Source of the DNA: Candidatus Vicinibacter proximus
GTDB lineage: Bacteria; Bacteroidota; Bacteroidia; Chitinophagales; Saprospiraceae
DNA: 64,000 bases
NCBI GenBank assembly: GCA_016713905.1
Contig: JADJOE010000001.1
Coordinates: 1,117,001-1,181,000 of the forward strand
Direction of reading: 5' to 3'
The translations under genes were made by a program, and so were the position numbers. Shown piece after piece: positions 63,021 through 64,000 of this stretch; within the stretch, counting starts at the first letter, position 1; each line of letters starts with the position of its first letter. The notes below the pieces were generated by a model. It was not told where the DNA came from and searched no databases. It saw only the letters and a program-made list of their open reading frames with translations.

Positions 63021-63822
63021 TTTCCGATACATCTTCTGCATCAGAATCCTGATCTTCATCCGAAATATTTTCCGAAATGATATGATCTTCTTCATTATTT
63101 TCTTCCAACCAAAATTGATTAGGTCCTTCACCCTTAATAATTTTAAGTTGCTGAAGATTGATCAATTCCAGCATGGCCAGAAAAGTAACTATGGCATGAA
63201 TTCTATTTTCACAAGTTTCAAATACTTCGACAAAATCAATTCGTCCTTTTGTTTTTAGGCTGGCAAAAATTCTGTTCTGCTGATCCGATATCTGGTATTC
63301 GTAATTAAATATTTTGTGTATTACAGATGTTGGTTTATTGAATCTTTCTACAACTTTCTGGAATACTTTTAATAGGTTAAACAAACTTAGCGTTTCCCAT
63401 TCTGCATCCACCAATGCCTTCTGTGAAAGAAGCTCAAATTCCTTTTGAATATTTCCCCGTGGTAATTTAAGGGACTGGTTATCTTCCATATTCGAAAGTT
63501 CCGATATAACATCCTTAACAGCCTTGTATTCGAGAAGCTTTTGAATCAGTTCAGACCTAGGATCGATTTCAACATTGTTTTCGTCCAGCTCCTTACGAGG
63601 AATCAGCATTTTGGCTTTGATTCTGATTAAGGTAGCTGCGACAAGGATAAATTCGCTGGCCAAATCCAGATTTAGCGTTTGGCAATGACGGATGAAGTCC
63701 AAAAAATCTTCCGTGATTTTTGCAATAGGGATATCGTGGATGTCAAGCTCGTCCCTTTCAATAAAAAACAGCAAGAGGTCAAATGGACCTTCAAACTGCT
63801 CTAATTTAATGGTATAGCTCAT
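63010..63822 (-). CDS. scpA: Segregation and condensation protein A
   Basis: The start at 63822 (MSYTIKLEQFEGPFDLLLFF) matches the family. A longer frame begins at 63885 but lacks conservation. The 270-residue kleisin has the N-terminal helix-turn-helix region (DELDIHDIPIAKITEDFLDF, ASEFILVAATLIRIKAKML) that binds the SMC neck. The acidic, Glu/Asp-rich middle and end are typical, and the C-terminal winged helix contacts the other SMC head. With ScpB and Smc it organises and segregates chromosomes. It overlaps the DUF5682 stop by 11 bases on the opposite strand. Confidence 0.95.
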   Translation of the reverse strand: MSYTIKLEQFEGPFDLLLFFIERDELDIHDIPIAKITEDFLDFIRHCQTLNLDLASEFILVAATLIRIKAKMLIPRKELDENNVEIDPRSELIQKLLEYKAVKDVISELSNMEDNQSLKLPRGNIQKEFELLSQKALVDAEWETLSLFNLLKVFQKVVERFNKPTSVIHKIFNYEYQISDQQNRIFASLKTKGRIDFVEVFETCENRIHAIVTFLAMLELINLQQLKIIKGEGPNQFWLEENNEEDHIISENISDEDQDSDAEDVSEISE

Positions 63823-63920
63823 CTTTTTCAGAATTGGACTGCGAAGATAGTCAATCCCATAAAACCCTTGATGCAAATGGGCCAACTATGTGATAGCTTT
63901 GCAGCAACAAATTCCTCATT

Positions 63921-64000
63921 ATGCATAAAGCCTGTCTCCATTTGATCCCATTTCCCCTGACTGGGGCACCAATCAGCCAGATGTCTCAGGAGGCTATGGA
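63921..64000 (+). CDS. 5' end of a gene running off the right edge
   Basis: An ATG at 63921 opens a frame to the window end encoding 26 residues (MHKACLHLIPFPLTGAPISQ ...). It is divergent from scpA. The product is not recognised from this piece. Confidence 0.4.
   Translation, partial: MHKACLHLIPFPLTGAPISQMSQEAM

Overview
The window looks like a chromosomal segment of a Bacteroidota bacterium, probably from the Saprospiria/Chitinophagia side of the phylum. The signs are low GC, many secreted proteins with type IX secretion (T9SS) C-terminal sorting domains, a SusC/SusD/SusE set, weak ribosome binding sites, promoter-like TAnnTTTG boxes and a stand-alone atpD-atpC pair. The lineage is inferred from gene families; no rRNA or tRNA gene was found.

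Layout. Positions 1-6.5 kb are accessory: a frameshifted lipoprotein gene and a secreted HExxH protein on the minus strand, a decayed T9SS tail, a REP/RAYT transposase locus with tandem palindromes and a structured ~105-bp repeat, and two T9SS cargo proteins. A relic of atpC lies at about 6.75 kb. From 6.9 to 26.05 kb there is one long plus-strand operon-like cluster: two Ser/Thr kinases (one with an FHA domain, one with a membrane anchor and a WG-repeat-like tail), an FHA-transmembrane-trypsin protein, a membrane-anchored PP2C phosphatase, a frameshifted lipoprotein, a 1644-residue repeat-rich T9SS protein, a predicted outer-membrane barrel, a TssR-like VWA protein, an ABC ATPase with an FtsX/MacB-type permease, and a small lipoprotein. 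No core type VI secretion gene is present.

From 26.1 to 41.2 kb there are mostly single genes: an NlpC/P60 lipoprotein, a porin-like protein, atpC-atpD (minus), a DUF5691 gene broken by three frameshifts, a secreted DUF1566 pair, an NTF2-like protein, a prolyl aminopeptidase-like hydrolase, a DUF1800-DUF1501 pair and a subtilase lipoprotein. A second REP cluster of the same family as at 2-3 kb follows at 41.3 kb. From 41.6 to 47.6 kb is a minus-strand SusC-SusD-SusE operon. The right part holds a 1533-residue modular T9SS protein, a DUF5916 outer-membrane protein, a TolC-like protein, a cytochrome c-epimerase pair, a PA-domain T9SS protein, a DUF5682 protein and scpA.

How the genes work together. 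The 19-kb cluster can be read as a trans-envelope phospho-signalling unit. The kinases and the phosphatase would set the phosphorylation state of FHA-binding partners in the cytoplasm. The FHA-trypsin protein would carry that state to a periplasmic protease. The lipoproteins, barrel, TssR-like protein, ABC transporter and giant surface protein would be the envelope part. This is inference from gene order and domains and is the best candidate here for an undescribed system. DUF5691 and DUF5682, normally neighbours in MoxR/VWA clusters, are 30 kb apart and the first is broken.
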